Assembly (NCBI RefSeq): GCF_024623725.1
Contig: NZ_JANKHG010000016.1
Coordinates: forward strand, 62,001 to 126,000
From: Limnobacter parvus
GTDB lineage: Bacteria > Pseudomonadota > Gammaproteobacteria > Burkholderiales > Burkholderiaceae_B
Direction: 5' to 3'
DNA length: 64,000 nt
Notes under the pieces: model-generated
Database searches by the model: none
What the model saw: only the letters and a program-made list of their open reading frames with translations
Told to the model about the DNA's origin: nothing
Shown: positions 61,667 to 64,000 of the stretch, in pieces
Numbering within the stretch: the stretch's first letter is position 1
Layout of the letters: the number at the start of each line of letters is the position of its first letter
Translations under genes and position numbers: made by a program

Positions 61667-64000
61667 ATGACAAGCAAAGCAAAAACCAGCCAGAATTCAA
61701 CCTACCTTGGTAATGTAATTCGCATCAAGGGTGCCCGCCAGCACAACCTGAAAAACGTCGATATCGACATTAAAACCGGTGAAATTGCCGTGTTCACCGG
61801 GGTTTCAGGCAGTGGCAAAAGCTCGCTGGTATTCGACACCCTTTATGCCGAAGGCCAGCGCCGCTACGTTGAAACGTTTTCGCCCTACGCGCGCCAGTTT
61901 CTGGACCGCATGGACAAACCCGATGTAGACAGCATCGAGGGCGTATTGCCCGCCATCGCGATTGACCAGGCCAACCCCGTGCGCACTTCCCGCAGCACTG
62001 TGGGCACCATGACTGAAATCAACGACCACTTGAAGTTGATTTACGCCCGTGCCGCCCACCTGCATTGCCGCCAGTGCGGCCAGTGGGTGCGTGAAGACAC
62101 GGTGGCCACCATCAAACAATCGATACTCGACAAAGCCGCCGCGCAAAACGATGCCCGTTTGGTGATTACCTTCCCAGTGCGCGTGCCCGCCAAGTTTACA
62201 TCGCAAGAAATTGAAGACTTTTTGAGCGCTCAAGGCTACACCCGCATACACCGCGAAACACCCATTAAAAAAGGCCGCACTGTGGTTGAAAAACTGCTGG
62301 ATGTGGTGCAAGACCGCTTCCGCGTGGCGGGCGTAGAGGAAAGCCGTTTTAGCGACGCAGTGGCCAGTGCCCTGCACCGTGGCAAGGGCAAGGTGAATGT
62401 GTTTGCCTTGCCTGAAGAGGGTGGCGAAGAGCAAGAACCTTGGCGCTATTCTGAAGGGTTGCACTGCGCCACCTGCGACCTGGATTATTCAAGCCCCTTG
62501 CCCAGCCACTTCAGCTTTAATTCACCGCTGGGTGCTTGCGACACCTGCCGTGGTTTTGGCCGGGTTGTTGGTATTGATTATGGCCTGGTAGTGCCCGATG
62601 AAAACAAATCGCTGGAAGAGGGGGCCATTAAGCCCTGGACCACAGAAAGCTTCAAAAGCTGCCAGAAAGACCTGGTGCGCTTTGCGAAAAAACGCGGCAT
62701 TGCCACCAACATTGCCTACAAGCACTTGCCCGAAGAACACAAGCTGTGGGTGATTGAAGGCGATGCGAATTTCGATGGCAATTGGGAAGGCAATTTGTTT
62801 TACGGCGTGGCCCGTTATTTCGAATGGCTTGAAAGCCGCACCTACAAAATGCATGTGCGGGTAATGTTGAGCAAATACCGTAGCTACACGCCCTGTGGCA
62901 ATTGCGGTGGCGCGCGCTTAAAGCCCGATTCACTGCTGTGGAAATTGCCCAGCGAGAATACCAAATACAGCATTCACGAAATTATGCAAATGCCGCTGCT
63001 CAAGGTGGCGCAACTTTTCAAGAACTTGCAACTACCCGGCGCTTTGGATGAAGCCAGCGATTTGGTGCTGCAAGAAATTCGCACCCGCCTGGGCTTTCTC
63101 ATTCAAGTGGGCTTGGGGTATTTAACTTTAGACCGCCAAAGCAGAACGCTAAGTGGCGGTGAAGTACAACGCATCAATTTAACCACCGCGCTGGGCAGTT
63201 CACTGGTGAATACCCTGTTTGTGCTGGACGAACCCTCGGTAGGCCTGCACCCCCGCGATATTGCGCGCGTGGCCCAAGCCATGCAACGCTTGAAAGAAGC
63301 AGGCAATACTTTGGTTGTAGTGGAGCACGACCCCCAATTAATGAACCAGGCCGACCGGCTTGTGGACATTGGCCCCGGCCCGGGTGTTGCTGGTGGCAAC
63401 ATTGTGTTTGATGGAGCACCCGCCAGCATTTCGAAATCGAATTCGCTAACAGCCCGCTACTTGAAAGGCGAGCTAAAGGTGGTGGAAAAAACCAAGCCGC
63501 TGGGTGATGCAAAAGAACACATCACCTTAACCGGTGTGCGCGCCAACAACCTGAAAAATATCGACTTCAACTTGCCGTTGAACCGTTTGGTGGTGCTTAC
63601 TGGTGTTTCAGGTTCAGGCAAAAGTACTTTGGTGCAAGACGTACTGGTGCCCGCCATTAAAAAAATCAAAGGCGAGCCCACTGAAGCCCCCGGCGAATTT
63701 GAGTCAATTGAAGGTGTTGAACACATTGCCCAATTGGCCTTTGTGGACCAAAGCCCGATTGGCAAAACCACGCGAAGCAACCCAGCCAGTTATGTGGGCG
63801 CATTCGATGAATTGCGCAAACTGTTTTCTAAAACCAAAATAGCAGTGGAACGCGATTACAAGCCCGGCTTTTTCAGCTTCAACAGCGGCGATGGCCGCTG
63901 CCCCATGTGCGGTGGCAATGGCTTTGAACATGTTGAAATGCAATTTTTAAGCGACGTGTATTTGCGCTGCGGCGAATGCAATGGCACACGCTACCGGCCA
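61667..64000 (+). CDS. uvrA: UvrA-family excinuclease ABC subunit A (partial, runs off right edge)
   Basis: 778 codons are open to the window edge from the ATG at 61667. IRIKGARQHNLKNVDIDI and GVSGSGKSSLVFDTLYAEGQRRYVE form the first ATPase half; LSGGEVQRINLTTALGSSL and VLDEPSVGLHPRD near residues 490-530 its signature and Walker B. A second Walker A, GVSGSGKSTLVQDVL, lies near 646, and a CPMCGGNGFEHVEMQF zinc module near 745. UvrA recognises bulky DNA lesions. Wording such as SPYARQFLDRMDKPDVDSIEGVLPAIAID differs somewhat from the classical protein and resembles the long 'dimeric' UvrA paralogs of Burkholderiales. Confidence 0.88.
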   Translation, partial: MTSKAKTSQNSTYLGNVIRIKGARQHNLKNVDIDIKTGEIAVFTGVSGSGKSSLVFDTLYAEGQRRYVETFSPYARQFLDRMDKPDVDSIEGVLPAIAIDQANPVRTSRSTVGTMTEINDHLKLIYARAAHLHCRQCGQWVREDTVATIKQSILDKAAAQNDARLVITFPVRVPAKFTSQEIEDFLSAQGYTRIHRETPIKKGRTVVEKLLDVVQDRFRVAGVEESRFSDAVASALHRGKGKVNVFALPEEGGEEQEPWRYSEGLHCATCDLDYSSPLPSHFSFNSPLGACDTCRGFGRVVGIDYGLVVPDENKSLEEGAIKPWTTESFKSCQKDLVRFAKKRGIATNIAYKHLPEEHKLWVIEGDANFDGNWEGNLFYGVARYFEWLESRTYKMHVRVMLSKYRSYTPCGNCGGARLKPDSLLWKLPSENTKYSIHEIMQMPLLKVAQLFKNLQLPGALDEASDLVLQEIRTRLGFLIQVGLGYLTLDRQSRTLSGGEVQRINLTTALGSSLVNTLFVLDEPSVGLHPRDIARVAQAMQRLKEAGNTLVVVEHDPQLMNQADRLVDIGPGPGVAGGNIVFDGAPASISKSNSLTARYLKGELKVVEKTKPLGDAKEHITLTGVRANNLKNIDFNLPLNRLVVLTGVSGSGKSTLVQDVLVPAIKKIKGEPTEAPGEFESIEGVEHIAQLAFVDQSPIGKTTRSNPASYVGAFDELRKLFSKTKIAVERDYKPGFFSFNSGDGRCPMCGGNGFEHVEMQFLSDVYLRCGECNGTRYRP

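Overview
The window looks like a betaproteobacterial (Burkholderiales) chromosome of moderate GC. The housekeeping gene content and order (accB-accC-prmA-DUF3426 protein; mpl-esterase-ubiC-RNase-tonB-aroE-mtgA; glnE/yhdP-nitrilase-tldD; aroG; uvrA) would suit a Limnobacter-like organism, but that genus is an inference and was not tested by any search. No rRNA, tRNA, integrase, transposase or CRISPR array was seen.

Layout. (1) 1-4303: a small defence cluster, with an AbiE toxin-antitoxin pair whose start codon lies in a 47-bp perfect palindrome, then a nuclease-helicase (DUF2075)-S24 peptidase fusion. (2) 4521-6227: an M23 peptidoglycan hydrolase overlapping a lipoprotein, then a secreted protein. 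(3) 6392-8417: two ordinary oxidoreductase-type genes. (4) 8452-25310: an accessory block. A two-gene module (a protein with a degenerate tyrosine-phosphatase-like domain plus an ADP-ribosylglycohydrolase domain, followed by an 882-residue protein of unknown function) occurs twice on the minus strand. Between the copies lie a frameshifted leucine-rich-repeat gene and a helical protein; after them come a PAAR-HExxH toxin and two tandem paralogous lipoproteins, its probable immunity proteins. (5) 25387-38465: mixed metabolism, including an XRE regulator, DUF4105 protein, MBL hydrolase, esterase, Baeyer-Villiger-type monooxygenase, YggT, a PfkB kinase, prmA, accC, accB and a TlpA thioredoxin. (6) 39136-46210: a tight operon from mpl to mtgA. 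(7) 46223-55345: glnE diverging from yhdP, nitrilase and tldD. (8) 55326-57494: an orphan protein with an NLS-like motif, then aroG behind a Phe-rich leader peptide and intrinsic terminator. (9) 57638-61571: a 902-residue pseudo-phosphatase/pseudo-deubiquitinase and two small helical proteins. (10) 61667-64000: a uvrA-family gene running off the right edge.

The main unifying observation is that the accessory genes are preceded by copies of one bipartite promoter motif, roughly GGAACC-N15/16-YYACNNA. This matches the box read by HrpL-type ECF sigma factors, which drive type III secretion regulons. The best copies lie before the 902-residue protein (a perfect GGAACC-N15-CCACNNA), the 179-residue protein, the LRR gene, the 436-residue helical protein and the PAAR toxin; weaker ones precede both ADP-ribosylhydrolase genes. 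I infer a dispersed effector regulon whose members resemble eukaryote-directed enzymes, several with the nucleophilic Cys replaced by Ser. No secretion apparatus is in the window, so the export route is unproven.
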